Source: JAIEPT01 sp038217425 (lineage in GTDB: Bacteria; Planctomycetota; Planctomycetia; Gemmatales; Gemmataceae). Taken from it: a stretch of DNA of 64,000 nucleotides. How positions within the stretch are numbered: position 1 is the stretch's first letter; every line of letters starts with the position of its first letter. The notes below the pieces were generated by a model. The model had not been told where the DNA came from, ran no database searches, and saw only the letters and a list, made by a program, of their open reading frames with translations. The position numbers and the translations under genes are program-made. Of the stretch, positions 7,812 through 17,805 are shown one piece after another. The DNA lies in NCBI GenBank assembly GCA_038217425.1, contig JBBQPM010000002.1, forward strand, positions 87,045 to 151,044, read 5' to 3'.

Positions 7812-8790
7812 TGAACGACTCCGGAATGTGCATCATGAAAGCGATGAGAATGACGAGCCAGCACGTCAGCCACAGCATTTTGCTGTGCCGCCAAAGGTGC
7901 GCCCCATCCAGCGGCAGAATTGGGAACGAGAAGATGAAGGTATAGAGGAGGATCATCCGCGAACTAAACAGCAGGATTGGCATGTCGAAAGCGGCGTGTA
8001 GGAACTGTAAGAGGAGATGAAGTCCCAACATTCCCCCCAGACTCAGGAAAGCGGCCAGGGCGCATTGCCGGGGAGTGCCGTCGTACTCCGAATCGGTGCA
8101 CAACGGAAGAAACGATCCGCTCCCCGTGAAATACGCCTGCATCGCGATGCTGTCGAAACCCGTTTGAAAGGTTAAACCGACGCGCGCCCAGCGCGTGCTC
8201 GCAAATGCAATGCCCGCGTAAATCCACATCGGCAGCGCCCCCAGGAAGGCGGCGAGCGGAAGCGACATCGCCGCAGAGCGATCGACGTTCGACGACGCGG
8301 GAGCCCATGCTTCTTTCGCTACCACAATGCTTTGCTTCTCCGGGGGAAGCATCCAGAGGATAACCCAAAACGAGCCTGCCAGCACGAGGCTCCCGATCAG
8401 GAGCGCGAGACACGAGCCGAATGAGCTTGCCGACGTTTCTTCCGATTCCTTCGGCGATTGGGCGTCGGCTCGAAACAAAAGCAACGCCGACTTGGTGGCG
8501 ATCCGCAGCACGCGCCGGGTGACGGCGCGGGCGGTGGCGCGGGCGAACGTGCCCATACTCGTTTGCATGACGTTGCGCACGCCGGTTTGCAGCACGCGCC
8601 GCAAGGCCGAACGCAAGATCACGCCAACTCCCACAGCGGCCCCGGCGGAATCGCTCGACGTGGGCAGCACGCCAAGTTCGAATAGCTCGAACACCAGTGC
8701 CGGCATGAAAACCACCGGCGCCAACAGAACGACGGCGGTGAGAACGAGCGCCAGAACCAGCAAGAGCCGATCAAACCACACCGTTTGCAT
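7798..8790 (-). CDS. Multi-pass membrane protein with C-terminal LDG motif
   Basis: The protein has 330 residues and five or six membrane segments. An Arg-rich amphipathic stretch (about residues 58-100) lies between the first and second helices. Near the C-terminus, F-P-I-L-P-L-D-G-A-H-L-W recalls the N-x-x-P-x-x-x-L-D-G motif of site-2 metalloproteases (M50). No HExxH zinc site is present, so it cannot be called a protease; it may be an inactive relative or an unrelated protein. The ATG at 8790 has GAGGAAACG directly before it and is preferred to the ATG at 8844. It is translationally coupled to the gene at 6882-7811. Confidence 0.68.
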   Translation of the reverse strand: MQTVWFDRLLLVLALVLTAVVLLAPVVFMPALVFELFELGVLPTSSDSAGAAVGVGVILRSALRRVLQTGVRNVMQTSMGTFARATARAVTRRVLRIATKSALLLFRADAQSPKESEETSASSFGSCLALLIGSLVLAGSFWVILWMLPPEKQSIVVAKEAWAPASSNVDRSAAMSLPLAAFLGALPMWIYAGIAFASTRWARVGLTFQTGFDSIAMQAYFTGSGSFLPLCTDSEYDGTPRQCALAAFLSLGGMLGLHLLLQFLHAAFDMPILLFSSRMILLYTFIFSFPILPLDGAHLWRHSKMLWLTCWLVILIAFMMHIPESFNVIL

Positions 8791-9047
8791 CGTTTCCTCG
8801 GGCGCGAGCCACAATTCAGCGGATTTACAACGATTCCGCAACAATGTTGTAGCAGGCCATGATGGATCTGCAACCGGTCGCGGAGGATTCCGGCCGCCCT
8901 GGGTTCAGTGGACCCGAATGCCCATTTCGACGTACGCGAATGCCTCCATCGAGTAGTGAAAGACTAGCAAACGAGGACGCCAACCAGACGCACGCGATCT
9001 CCGTTGTGAGACCGTTCCGTTTGCCGTGGCGAACGCTACGCCTGCGC

Positions 9048-9878
9048 TCATTTCGTCCGAAGTTTCTTCAATGCGTAAATCCAGTGCAAACATCCCGCCA
9101 GATGCAACTCCAGATGCACGAGATCGGTGAAGTAGTGCACCGGTTCGCGCGGCAGGATCGCCTCGTTCTGCTTCGGATCGGCGAAGCCGCCGAAGCCGGA
9201 AACCACCGCCTCGTACCCTGTCTCGCGCACCAGCGGCAGATACTCCATCTTGAAGTTCTCGCGTTGGCCGAACGGATACGCCAAATGACGTGCCGGCCGG
9301 CCGAGCTTTGCTTCAAGCACGCGTTTCGACTCGGCGAGTTCGTTACGAGCTTCATCTTGCAAACATTTGCCCAGGTCGACGTGGTGCACCGTGTGCGAGC
9401 CGACGTCGTGGCCCAGGCGGATCATTTCGTGGACGTCGGCCCAGCTCAGGTTCGGCATCTTGGGGAGATGGGCGTCCCACGGGAAAATGAGATCGGTACC
9501 CACGTAGTGCGTGGGGACGAAGAACGTCGCGGGGAGGCCGTAGAGGCCGAGCATGCGGGCGGCGTCGAGGTTGTCGTGGTAGCTGTCGTCGAAGGTGATC
9601 GCGATCGTGCGCCAGGGCGGCGTCTCGCCCTCCTGGATCAGACGCACCACCTCGGCAAGCGGCACGACGTTGAAGCGGGCGCGCAGCATGCGGCACAGGT
9701 CGCGGAACCAGGCGGTCGATACCGTCAGACCGTCGACGGGGATGTCGTCGGTGACGCGGTGGAAGAGCAGGATCGGGACGAAGGTCTTGCCTCGCCAGCG
9801 GGCCAGCGTTTCGTGCAGAAACATGGCGCCCGAGTATTTGTACAATAGACAGAAGATGCGTTTCGCGAGCAGTCTCAT
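9048..9878 (-). CDS. Polysaccharide deacetylase (CE4, NodB fold)
   Basis: The protein has 276 residues. CE4 motif 1 is T-F-D-D-S (about residue 95), which supplies the catalytic base and a metal ligand. Motif 2 is H-T-V-H-H (about residue 146), the metal-binding histidine pair. The R-H-L-A-Y-P-F-G stretch (about residue 178) matches the later conserved block. The enzyme probably removes N-acetyl groups from an exported or surface glycan; there is no clear cleavable signal, only a weakly hydrophobic N-terminus. It diverges from the epimerase gene with only 23 bp between starts, which suggests a shared control region. An internal ATG at 9824 is a possible alternative start. Part of this gene is duplicated at 6752-6834. 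Confidence 0.88.
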   Translation of the reverse strand: MRLLAKRIFCLLYKYSGAMFLHETLARWRGKTFVPILLFHRVTDDIPVDGLTVSTAWFRDLCRMLRARFNVVPLAEVVRLIQEGETPPWRTIAITFDDSYHDNLDAARMLGLYGLPATFFVPTHYVGTDLIFPWDAHLPKMPNLSWADVHEMIRLGHDVGSHTVHHVDLGKCLQDEARNELAESKRVLEAKLGRPARHLAYPFGQRENFKMEYLPLVRETGYEAVVSGFGGFADPKQNEAILPREPVHYFTDLVHLELHLAGCLHWIYALKKLRTK

Positions 9879-9901
9879 CCGTTGTCTTCAGGGGCTTTAA
9901 C

Positions 9902-10828
9902 GTGGCACGTTGTCTGGTCACTGGCGGCGCAGGGTTTATCGGCTCTCATCTGGCCCAAGGTCTGCTGAGCAAGGGCCATCAAGTCCGCGTGCTCGACGAT
10001 TTCAGCAGCGGCAAAGAGGCCAATCTCGCGCCGATGGCCGATCGCATTGAGATCGTCCGAGGTTGTATCACGCAGTTCGAGACCGTCAAGCAGGCGATTG
10101 CGGGTTGCGAACTCGTGTTTCACCTGGCGGCGCTGCCGTCGGTGGTCAAGAGCGTCGAAGATCCGCTGCGGTCGCATGCGATGTGCGCCACGGGGACGCT
10201 GACGGTGCTCGACGGGGCGCGCCGGGCGGGCGTGCGGCGCGTGATCTATGCGGGGAGCAGTAGCGCCTACGGCGACCAGCCGGGCGAGAGCCGAAAAGTA
10301 TCCGACCCGCTGTTGCCGTTGTCGCCGTACGCCGCCGCCAAACTCGCGGGGGAACATTACTGCAGTTGCTTTACCGCGTCGTACGGTCTCGAGACGGTGC
10401 GGCTGCGGTTTTTCAACGTTTTCGGCCCCCGGCAGGACGCCCATAATCCGTATTCCGGCGTCATCGCGATCTTCATCGGCCTGATGACGCAGGGGAAGCG
10501 GCCCACGATCTTCGGCGACGGCGGCCAGGCGCGCGACTTCGTCTACATCGACAACGTCGTGCAGGCGCTGGTCCAGGCGAGCGAGGCGCCCCAGGCTGTG
10601 GGCAACGTCTACAACATCGGCATGGGCTCGAGCATCAACCTGGTGCAACTCGTCGGGCATCTCAACCAACTCCTGGGCAAGAACATCGAGCCGATCTTCG
10701 CGCCGGCGCGGGCGGGTGACATCCGGCTGTCGCAAGCGGAGATCGCGCTGGCCGTGCGCGATCTGGGTTACAGGCCGGCCGTTTCCTTCGTCGAAGGATT
10801 GGGCCGAACGCTCGAGTCTTTTCGCTAA
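9902..10828 (+). CDS. NAD-dependent sugar-nucleotide epimerase/dehydratase
   Basis: This 308-residue extended SDR protein uses a GTG start at 9902, preceded by AGGGG. It shows the NAD-binding G-G-A-G-F-I-G at residues 8-14, D-D-F-S-S-G at the end of beta-2, the serine triad region S-S-S-A-Y-G (about residue 118) and the catalytic Y-A-A-A-K (about residue 143). The R-F-F-N-V-F-G-P-R-Q motif and F-V-Y-I-D-N-V place it with UDP-glucose or UDP-N-acetylglucosamine 4-epimerases and related dehydratases. The precise substrate is not determined. Its pairing with a deacetylase suggests surface-glycan synthesis. Confidence 0.87.
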   Translation: MARCLVTGGAGFIGSHLAQGLLSKGHQVRVLDDFSSGKEANLAPMADRIEIVRGCITQFETVKQAIAGCELVFHLAALPSVVKSVEDPLRSHAMCATGTLTVLDGARRAGVRRVIYAGSSSAYGDQPGESRKVSDPLLPLSPYAAAKLAGEHYCSCFTASYGLETVRLRFFNVFGPRQDAHNPYSGVIAIFIGLMTQGKRPTIFGDGGQARDFVYIDNVVQALVQASEAPQAVGNVYNIGMGSSINLVQLVGHLNQLLGKNIEPIFAPARAGDIRLSQAEIALAVRDLGYRPAVSFVEGLGRTLESFR

Positions 10829-10832
10829 GATG

Positions 10833-11996
<1,164 letters not shown>

Positions 11997-12011
11997 TGAT
12001 TCGTCCCAACT

Positions 12012-12104
12012 CAAGCCCAGGGTTGAGGTACTCCGAACCCCCTGGAATCTATCCATCGCAAGCATTTATCCCAGGGGTTCGGAGTACCTCACCCACTGGG
12101 CTTG
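12012..12104. repeat. Paired palindrome, family C, copy 1
   Basis: Arms at 12012-12045 and 12071-12104 form an imperfect inverted repeat of about 34 bp, sharing the core GAGGTACTCCGAACC and ends CAAGCCCAG. The same family is at 52051-52144. It lies between the polX 3' end and the start of the next minus-strand gene. Confidence 0.85.
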
Positions 12105-12108
12105 CGTC

Positions 12109-13845
12109 TCATTTTTTCCCCGCGGCGAACGCTTTCTTCACTTGAGCGAGCGTCCGCGTGTTGAAGACGTCGGCCTTTTCCAGCCAGCCGCGGCGGGCGA
12201 CGTCGACGCCGAAACGCGTGTTGGCCAACTCTTCCGGCGCATGAGCGTCGGGGTTGATGACCAGCGTGATGCCGAGCGCCTTGGCCCTTTTGCAATGGAT
12301 CCAGTCGAGGTCGAGCCGATGCGGATTGGCGTTGATCTCGACCATCGTCCCGGTCTCGGCCGCCGCCTTCAGGACTGCTTCGAGATCGACCTTGTATCCC
12401 TCGCGGCGGAGCAGCAGCCGACCGGTCGAATGGCCGAGCATGCGGACGTAGGGGTTGCGAATCGCCTTCACGATGCGCTGCGTCATCTCCGCTTCGGTCT
12501 GGTTGAAATGCGTGTGCACGCTGGCGACGACGTAGTCGAACGTGGCCAGGAGCGCGTCGTCGTAATCGAGGGAGCCGTCGGGGAGGATGTCGCATTCCGT
12601 CCCCTTGAAGATGTGAATTCCTGGGAGCTTGGCATTGAGTGCATCGACTTCGAGTTGCTGAGCCCGCACGCGCTCGGGCTTGAGGCCGTTGGCGATGTTG
12701 AGCGATTGCGAATGGTCGGCGATGCCGAAGTACTGGTAGCCGAGCGCCTTGGCGGCGAGAGCCATCTCTTCGATGCTGGCGCCGCCGTCGCTCCAGGTGG
12801 AGTGATTATGGAAGACGCCGTGCAGATCGCCGGGTTCGAGCAGCGTCGGGAGTTGTTTCATTTGGGCGGCGGCGAGTTCGCCGGTGTCTTCGCGGAGTTC
12901 GGGGGGGACGTAATCGAGCCCAAGGATGGCGTAGATGTCGGCTTCGTCGTTCGCGGACTTCTTCGAGCCGGCGAGTTCGTACTCGTTGAGTTTGAGGCCC
13001 TGCTGAATCGCCCGTTGCCGCATGCCGACGTTGTGCTCTTTGCTCCCCGTGAAGTAGTTGAGCGCGAACGGGAACTCGGCCGCGGAGACGACGCGCAGGT
13101 CGCAGTTGATGAAGAATCGGCGGTTGCTCTCGTCGATGGCGGCCATGACGACGCTCGACTTGGTCTCGCCCTGGCCAACGATGCGCTGCACGCCGGGGAG
13201 CGCGACGAATGCGGCCATGATCGGCGCCGCGTCGTCGCTGCTGACGAGGAAGTCGATGTCCTTGATCGTCTCCTTGCGCCGGCGGACGGAGCCGCACAGT
13301 TCCAGCCGCTCTACGCCGGGGATTTTACGGAGCGCCTGGGCCATAAACTCGGCGACGGCGAGCGCCTGGTCGAGCCGCACGCGGTCTTGCGATTGGCCGA
13401 GAAAGGCGAGGCCTTCGAGGATCTTGTCCTGCGTCTTTTTCCCGAAGCCTTTGAGCTTCGCGATCTGATCCGTTTCGCAGGCGGCCTTGAGCTTGACGAG
13501 ATCGTCGATGCCGAGCTGGTCGTAGAGGGCCTTGGCTTTCTTGGGCCCGAAGCCGGGGAGCCGCATCATCTGCAGCAGGCCGAGGGGGGTCTTTTTTTTG
13601 AGTTCGTCGTAGAAGGGAAGACTGCCGGTGGTGACGAGGGTGGTGATCTTGTCCTTGAGCGTGGAACCGATGCCGGGAATGCCATCAAGTTGATTTGCCT
13701 GGACGACGTCGGCGAGGTTGGTTTCGAGCTGCGCGATGGCGCGGGCGGCCTTGGAGTAGGCGCCGGCGCGGAAGGGGTTTTCGCCCTGGATTTCGAGCAT
13801 GGCGGCGATCTCTTCGAGAATCGCGGCGACTTCCGTTTTATCCAT
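12109..13845 (-). CDS. polX: DNA polymerase/3'-5' exonuclease PolX
   Basis: This 578-residue protein is the usual length for bacterial PolX. Residues 1-310 carry the family X polymerase: helix-hairpin-helix motifs (G-I-P-G-I-G near residue 57, L-P-G-F-G near residue 97), the nucleotidyltransferase motif G-S-V-R-R-R-K-E-T-I-K-D-I-D with its two metal-binding aspartates, and D-L-R-V-V for the third. A PHP exonuclease domain starts near residue 335 with H-N-H-S-T-W-S-D and A-D-H-S. The enzyme acts in base-excision gap filling. The frame extends upstream to 13896, but the ATG at 13845 matches the family start (M-D-K-T-E-V). The start overlaps the 28-residue DUF5615 remnant, so polX may now be coupled to it. 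Confidence 0.95.
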   Translation of the reverse strand: MDKTEVAAILEEIAAMLEIQGENPFRAGAYSKAARAIAQLETNLADVVQANQLDGIPGIGSTLKDKITTLVTTGSLPFYDELKKKTPLGLLQMMRLPGFGPKKAKALYDQLGIDDLVKLKAACETDQIAKLKGFGKKTQDKILEGLAFLGQSQDRVRLDQALAVAEFMAQALRKIPGVERLELCGSVRRRKETIKDIDFLVSSDDAAPIMAAFVALPGVQRIVGQGETKSSVVMAAIDESNRRFFINCDLRVVSAAEFPFALNYFTGSKEHNVGMRQRAIQQGLKLNEYELAGSKKSANDEADIYAILGLDYVPPELREDTGELAAAQMKQLPTLLEPGDLHGVFHNHSTWSDGGASIEEMALAAKALGYQYFGIADHSQSLNIANGLKPERVRAQQLEVDALNAKLPGIHIFKGTECDILPDGSLDYDDALLATFDYVVASVHTHFNQTEAEMTQRIVKAIRNPYVRMLGHSTGRLLLRREGYKVDLEAVLKAAAETGTMVEINANPHRLDLDWIHCKRAKALGITLVINPDAHAPEELANTRFGVDVARRGWLEKADVFNTRTLAQVKKAFAAGKK

Positions 13846-13924
13846 GATTCTGCTCGTTCTCAACCAGCTGGCGAAGGAACTGGACTGTAGCCGCATAAAC
13901 GTCCTGGTCCGCGAGGAACCTCAT
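13838..13924 (-). pseudogene. Truncated DUF5615 (PIN-like) toxin partner
   Basis: A 28-codon frame starts at 13924, overlapping the DUF433 stop by the ATGA junction usual for such pairs. It begins M-R-F-L-A-D-Q-D-V-Y-A-A-T-V, the typical start of DUF5615 PIN-like proteins including the active-site aspartates. After about residue 19 the expected sequence is lost, and the frame stops at 13838-13840 inside the first codons of polX. Full-length DUF5615 proteins are about 110-120 residues, so most of the gene, including later catalytic acids, has been deleted by the junction with polX. Too short for normal ORF calling. Confidence 0.75.
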
Positions 13925-14151
13925 ACTGCCTCCGCCAACCGAATATCCTCAAGCGCGATCAGGTCGATGGCATACTGCACGCACGCTCGGATGTCCTCCG
14001 CGCACAGATCCGGGTAATAGTCTTTACGTATTACTTCTGCGGGAATTCCCTCACGCACGAGTTCCAGCACGCTCTGGACGGTGATCCGGGTTCCAGCGAC
14101 GCAAGGTTTGCCGAAATGCACGTTCGGACGTGCGATGATGCGATGAGACAT
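13921..14151 (-). CDS. DUF433 antitoxin-like protein
   Basis: The protein has 76 residues. R-P-N-V-H-F-G-K-P-C-V-A-G-T-R-I-T-V and the helix-turn-helix-like V-L-E-L-V-R-E-G are hallmarks of DUF433, small DNA-binding-like proteins normally paired with a DUF5615 PIN-like toxin. AGGAGGAG immediately upstream of the ATG at 14151 gives a strong ribosome-binding site. The partner reading frame is present but cut to 28 residues (13838-13924). The gene now stands between tyrA (27 bp upstream) and polX on the same strand. Confidence 0.88.
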   Translation of the reverse strand: MSHRIIARPNVHFGKPCVAGTRITVQSVLELVREGIPAEVIRKDYYPDLCAEDIRACVQYAIDLIALEDIRLAEAV

Positions 14152-14178
14152 GGCTCCTCCTATCCGTTCAATATACGG

Positions 14179-15015
14179 TCAACGCAGTCGATCGCGCAGC
14201 GTTTTCCCATCGCGAAGAAGCGTCTCGAGCCGCGGGGCGTCGTCGTCCTCGATCGCCCGGCGAAATTCGGCGCACCTGGCTTCGAGCAGCGCCAGGCTGT
14301 CGAGCACGGCCCCGTCGTTCTGCCGGAAGATCGCGGTCCACAGGCCGGGATCGCCCGCGGCGATGCGCGTGGTGTCCCGAAAGCCGCCGGCCGTGAGCGG
14401 CAACAAGTCCGGCGACACGATCCCGGCCAGGGCACTGGCAAGCAAGTGCGGCAAATGGCTCGTGAGGGCGAGAGCCCGGTCGTGGTCCTGCGGATTCATG
14501 GTGCGGACTTTCGAGCTGAGGCCGATCCAAAACGCTTTCACACGCTCGACCGCGTCGGCATTCGAACGTGGCGTCGGCGTGACGACCGTCCAGCGATCGA
14601 CGAAGAGTCGGGCGTCCGCGAACTCGGGGCCGCGCTTTTCGGAACCGGCAAGCGGATGACTGCCGACGAAGTACGCGTGGCTCGGCAATGCCGACTCGAT
14701 GTCGGCGACGAGGCGGGCTTTCGTGCTTCCCGCGTCCGTAAGAATCGCGCCGGGCGGACAGAGCGGAGCGTAGGCCAATGCTTGTAACGCGATCTGATCG
14801 ACCGGCGTACACAGGACGATAAAGTCGGCCGCAGCGCACGCTTCGCGCGGATCGGTGTGACACGAATCGATGACGCCGAGGTCGCGGGCGCGCCGCAGGG
14901 AATCGAGCGAACGCCCCAGACCGCGAACATGGCGGGCGAGGCCGCGCTCCTTGACGGCGAGTCCGATGGATCCGCCGATCAGGCCGACGCCGACGATGAC
15001 CAGATTTTCGATCAT
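14179..15015 (-). CDS. tyrA: Prephenate dehydrogenase (TyrA)
   Basis: This 278-residue protein has the NAD(P)-binding G-V-G-L-I-G-G-S-I-G at residues 9-18. It also has the TyrA blocks T-D-A-G-S-T-K (about residue 93), G-S-H-P-L-A-G-S-E-K-R-G (about residue 117) and S-H-L-P-H-L (about residue 187). It catalyses oxidative decarboxylation of prephenate (or arogenate) in tyrosine synthesis. No ACT or chorismate mutase domain is fused. It is first in a minus-strand run with DUF433 and polX. Its start region diverges from the DUF4838 gene, and a 62-bp double palindrome occupies the space between. Confidence 0.93.
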   Translation of the reverse strand: MIENLVIVGVGLIGGSIGLAVKERGLARHVRGLGRSLDSLRRARDLGVIDSCHTDPREACAAADFIVLCTPVDQIALQALAYAPLCPPGAILTDAGSTKARLVADIESALPSHAYFVGSHPLAGSEKRGPEFADARLFVDRWTVVTPTPRSNADAVERVKAFWIGLSSKVRTMNPQDHDRALALTSHLPHLLASALAGIVSPDLLPLTAGGFRDTTRIAAGDPGLWTAIFRQNDGAVLDSLALLEARCAEFRRAIEDDDAPRLETLLRDGKTLRDRLR

Positions 15016-15028
15016 GACGAGTCTCGCG

Positions 15029-15090
15029 CGAAAGCCCAGGGATGGCTATCCCTGGGGGCCGTCCCAGGGATAGCCATCCCTGGGCTTTCG
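15029..15090. repeat. Perfect 28-bp inverted repeat, double hairpin (family B)
   Basis: Arms 15029-15056 and 15063-15090 match perfectly over 28 bp around a 6-nt loop. Each arm is itself a hairpin: CCCAGGGAT and ATCCCTGGG around a 4-nt loop. The arrangement is that of a BIME (two REP hairpins in opposite orientation). It lies between the divergent starts of tyrA and the DUF4838 gene, so it is not a transcription terminator for either. Confidence 0.9.
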
Positions 15091-15159
15091 TTGCTTCATT
15101 TACTCCTCGCAAAATATAACATACGAAGCGATCCCCCGAACATCCTCCGAGGCCCTGCC

Positions 15160-17643
15160 ATGAAACTCTCTGCGTGCGCCTTCGTCTGCTTCCTGATGTT
15201 GCCATCCATTAGCGTCGCTCAGGTGACGCTCGCCGATCAAGGCAAGGCAATCGTGCCGATCCTTCATCGCCCGAACGCAAGTGTTCGCATCGTGAAAGCC
15301 GCTCAAACGCTGGCGACCTATCTCGAGAAGATCGCCGGAGCGAAATTCACGGTAGAAGCGGAAAAGTCGGCAACCGCTGCGGGGATCCACCTTGGCCTGA
15401 TCGAAGATTTGAATGAGGTTCGGATCTTACCGCACTGGGCGCCCGCTCAACCGACCCAGCGCGAGGATTATCTTATCCACACGAGCGAACGCTCCGTTTA
15501 TCTCATCGGCGCCAGCGACCTCGCCGTCGAGCACGCCGTGTGGGACATGCTCTACCGCGTCGGTTACCGCCAATACTTTCCGGGGGCAAACTGGGAGATT
15601 ATTCCGAAGACGACGAAGCTCGACTTCCACGCGAACACCCGAGAGCAGCCCTCCTACTACTCGCGCCGCATCTGGTACGGCTACGGCGCCGCCCGCTGGT
15701 CGAAGGACGCGTACGAAAGCTGGTGCGCCAAGAACCGCTGCGTCGCCGGCATCGAACTCAACAGCGGCCATGCGTATCCCGGCTTCTACACGCGCAACAA
15801 GGCGGAGTTCGCCAAGCATCCGGAGTATCTGAGCCTCATCAAGGGCGAACGACGCTTCGCACAGCTCTGCATCTCGAATCCCGGACTGCGTCAACTCGTC
15901 GTCGACGACGCCCTCGGGCAGTTCGCGAAGAACCCTGAACGCCACAGCATTTCGGTCGATCCCAACGACGGCGGCGGCTGGTGCGAATGTGCCGAATGCA
16001 AGAAGCTCGGCAGCATCTCCAATCGCGCCGTTACGCTCGCCAATCAGGTCGCGGAGGAGGTCAACAAGAAGTACCCCGGCAGGTACGTCGGCATGTACGC
16101 GTACAGCCAGCATTCGCCCCCGCCGACGATCGACGTCCATCCGAAGGTCGTCGTCAGCGTGGCGACCGGCTTCATCACCGGCGGCTACACGGTCGACCAA
16201 CTCGTGCAGGGCTGGCAGGCGAAAAAGGCGACCATCGGCATTCGTGAATACTACAGCGTCCACACCTGGGACCGCGACATGCCGGGCCGAGCCCGCGGCG
16301 CCAACACCGCGTATCTGAGGAAGACGATCCCCCACTTCCACGACATGGGCGCCCGCTTCCTCTCCGCCGAGTCGAGCGACAATTGGGGCTGCAACGGACT
16401 CGGTTATTATCTCGCGGCCCGCATGCTGTGGGACGTCAAGGAAGCGAAGAACGTCGATGCCCTGATCGAGGACTTTCTCGACAAGTCGTTCGGCGCCGCC
16501 AAGAAGCCGATGGCCGAGTTTTACAAGTTGACCGACGCCGCCAGTCGGCCGTTGCTCACCGACGACCTCGTCGGACGCATGTTTCGACTGCTCGCGGAAG
16601 CGCGTGGGCTCACGAAAGACCCGGCCGTGCATGCGCGGCTGGAAGATCTTGTCCTCTACACGCACTACGTCGATCAATGGCTCGACTTCGGCGCCGCCAA
16701 GGGACCGGAACATCAGTCGGCGTTCGAGGCGGTTGTGAAGCATGTCTACCGGATGAAGGATCGGCTGATGGTGCATACGCTTGCGGTGGGCCGGGACGTG
16801 GCGGGGCGCGATAAGTCGCTCGTGATGCCGAAAGAGGCGTCGCCCTATACGCCCGAGCCGAAGAATCCGTGGATGAGTTCCAAGCCGTTCGCCAAGGACG
16901 AGATCGAGCAGTACCTCGCCGACGGCATCGCTCGGCGCCAACTCTTCCAGTTCACGCCGGTCGGCTACTCGAAGGATCTGGTCGTGCCCAAGGGACTCGA
17001 TTATGGGATGTTGCCGCGGATTGAGCCGAACCTCGCCACGCGCGGCACGAGGCATTTCTACACATGGGTCGACAAGGCGCCGGCGACGCTGACGATCAAG
17101 GCGACGGCGGGGCTGATCTATCAGGACAAGGGCCCGGCGATCTTCGAGCTGTATCCGGCGCTCGAGCCCGAAGGGAAGTCCGTGAGCGAGGCGAAAGTCG
17201 CTCCCGATCGGATGGAGCACGAGATCAAATTGACGACGACGTTTACGGGGCTGCACAAGATCACGCTCTCCGACAAGAACGCGATGACGCGGATGGTTTG
17301 GCCCGAAGAGTTCGCATTCACGGTGCAGTCGACGCATGAGGAGCCGCACACGTTTCAAGGGCGCTGGAACCTGTACTTCTACGTTCCCAAGGGAACGAAG
17401 ATCGTGGGGGGCTACGCGGCGGGGCCGGGCTTCATGCTCGACGCCAAGGGGGCGAAGATTCACACGTTCGCGGACAAGCCCGCGTACTTCCATGTCGCGG
17501 TTCCCGAGGGGCAAGACGGCAAGTTTTGGCGCATGAGCCAGAGCGTCGGCGAGCGGAGATTAATGACGGTCCCGTCAGTCTTTTCGCGGGCGCCGAGGGA
17601 GTTGCTGTTGCCGATCGAGGCGGCGCAAAAGGACGGGAAGTAG
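15160..17643 (+). CDS. Secreted DUF4838 protein (alpha-glucuronidase-like)
   Basis: The protein has 827 residues. A Sec signal peptide (residues 1-20, cleavage after S-V-A) leads into an N-terminal domain resembling the GH67/GH20 'domain 2' fold (A-A-Q-T-L-A-T-Y-L-E-K-I-A-G-A, about residue 47), followed by the DUF4838 region (about residues 180-520). The latter includes R-I-W-Y-G-Y-G, S-V-D-P-N-D-G-G-G-W-C-E-C-A-E-C and Y-S-Q-H-S-P-P-P. The C-terminal third looks beta-rich. DUF4838 proteins are taken to be carbohydrate-active, but substrate and mechanism are not established. The open frame extends upstream to 14857 but crosses the palindrome and tyrA; the ATG at 15160 starts the signal peptide. 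Confidence 0.85.
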   Translation: MKLSACAFVCFLMLPSISVAQVTLADQGKAIVPILHRPNASVRIVKAAQTLATYLEKIAGAKFTVEAEKSATAAGIHLGLIEDLNEVRILPHWAPAQPTQREDYLIHTSERSVYLIGASDLAVEHAVWDMLYRVGYRQYFPGANWEIIPKTTKLDFHANTREQPSYYSRRIWYGYGAARWSKDAYESWCAKNRCVAGIELNSGHAYPGFYTRNKAEFAKHPEYLSLIKGERRFAQLCISNPGLRQLVVDDALGQFAKNPERHSISVDPNDGGGWCECAECKKLGSISNRAVTLANQVAEEVNKKYPGRYVGMYAYSQHSPPPTIDVHPKVVVSVATGFITGGYTVDQLVQGWQAKKATIGIREYYSVHTWDRDMPGRARGANTAYLRKTIPHFHDMGARFLSAESSDNWGCNGLGYYLAARMLWDVKEAKNVDALIEDFLDKSFGAAKKPMAEFYKLTDAASRPLLTDDLVGRMFRLLAEARGLTKDPAVHARLEDLVLYTHYVDQWLDFGAAKGPEHQSAFEAVVKHVYRMKDRLMVHTLAVGRDVAGRDKSLVMPKEASPYTPEPKNPWMSSKPFAKDEIEQYLADGIARRQLFQFTPVGYSKDLVVPKGLDYGMLPRIEPNLATRGTRHFYTWVDKAPATLTIKATAGLIYQDKGPAIFELYPALEPEGKSVSEAKVAPDRMEHEIKLTTTFTGLHKITLSDKNAMTRMVWPEEFAFTVQSTHEEPHTFQGRWNLYFYVPKGTKIVGGYAAGPGFMLDAKGAKIHTFADKPAYFHVAVPEGQDGKFWRMSQSVGERRLMTVPSVFSRAPRELLLPIEAAQKDGK

Positions 17644-17805
17644 CCTGGCAGTTCGATAGTAAGAGGGGTGGCAAAAACGTTGCGTTACCGTCTCGATGCC
17701 GAGTATCATTTCGGGGCGGTCGACTCTTCGTTCCGTAATTTGCGGACTCTTGCGGACGATTCACTTGCAGGGTAGATTTACGTTGCTTCCCCTCACGAGT
17801 CCTTC

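Noticed and set aside
8791..9047. Search for a gene or RNA between the LDG membrane gene and the deacetylase
   Set aside because: Only short frames without motifs; nothing supportable seen.
15427..17514. A 695-codon minus-strand open frame over the DUF4838 gene
   Set aside because: Arg/Val-rich shadow without motifs; the plus strand has a signal peptide and family blocks.
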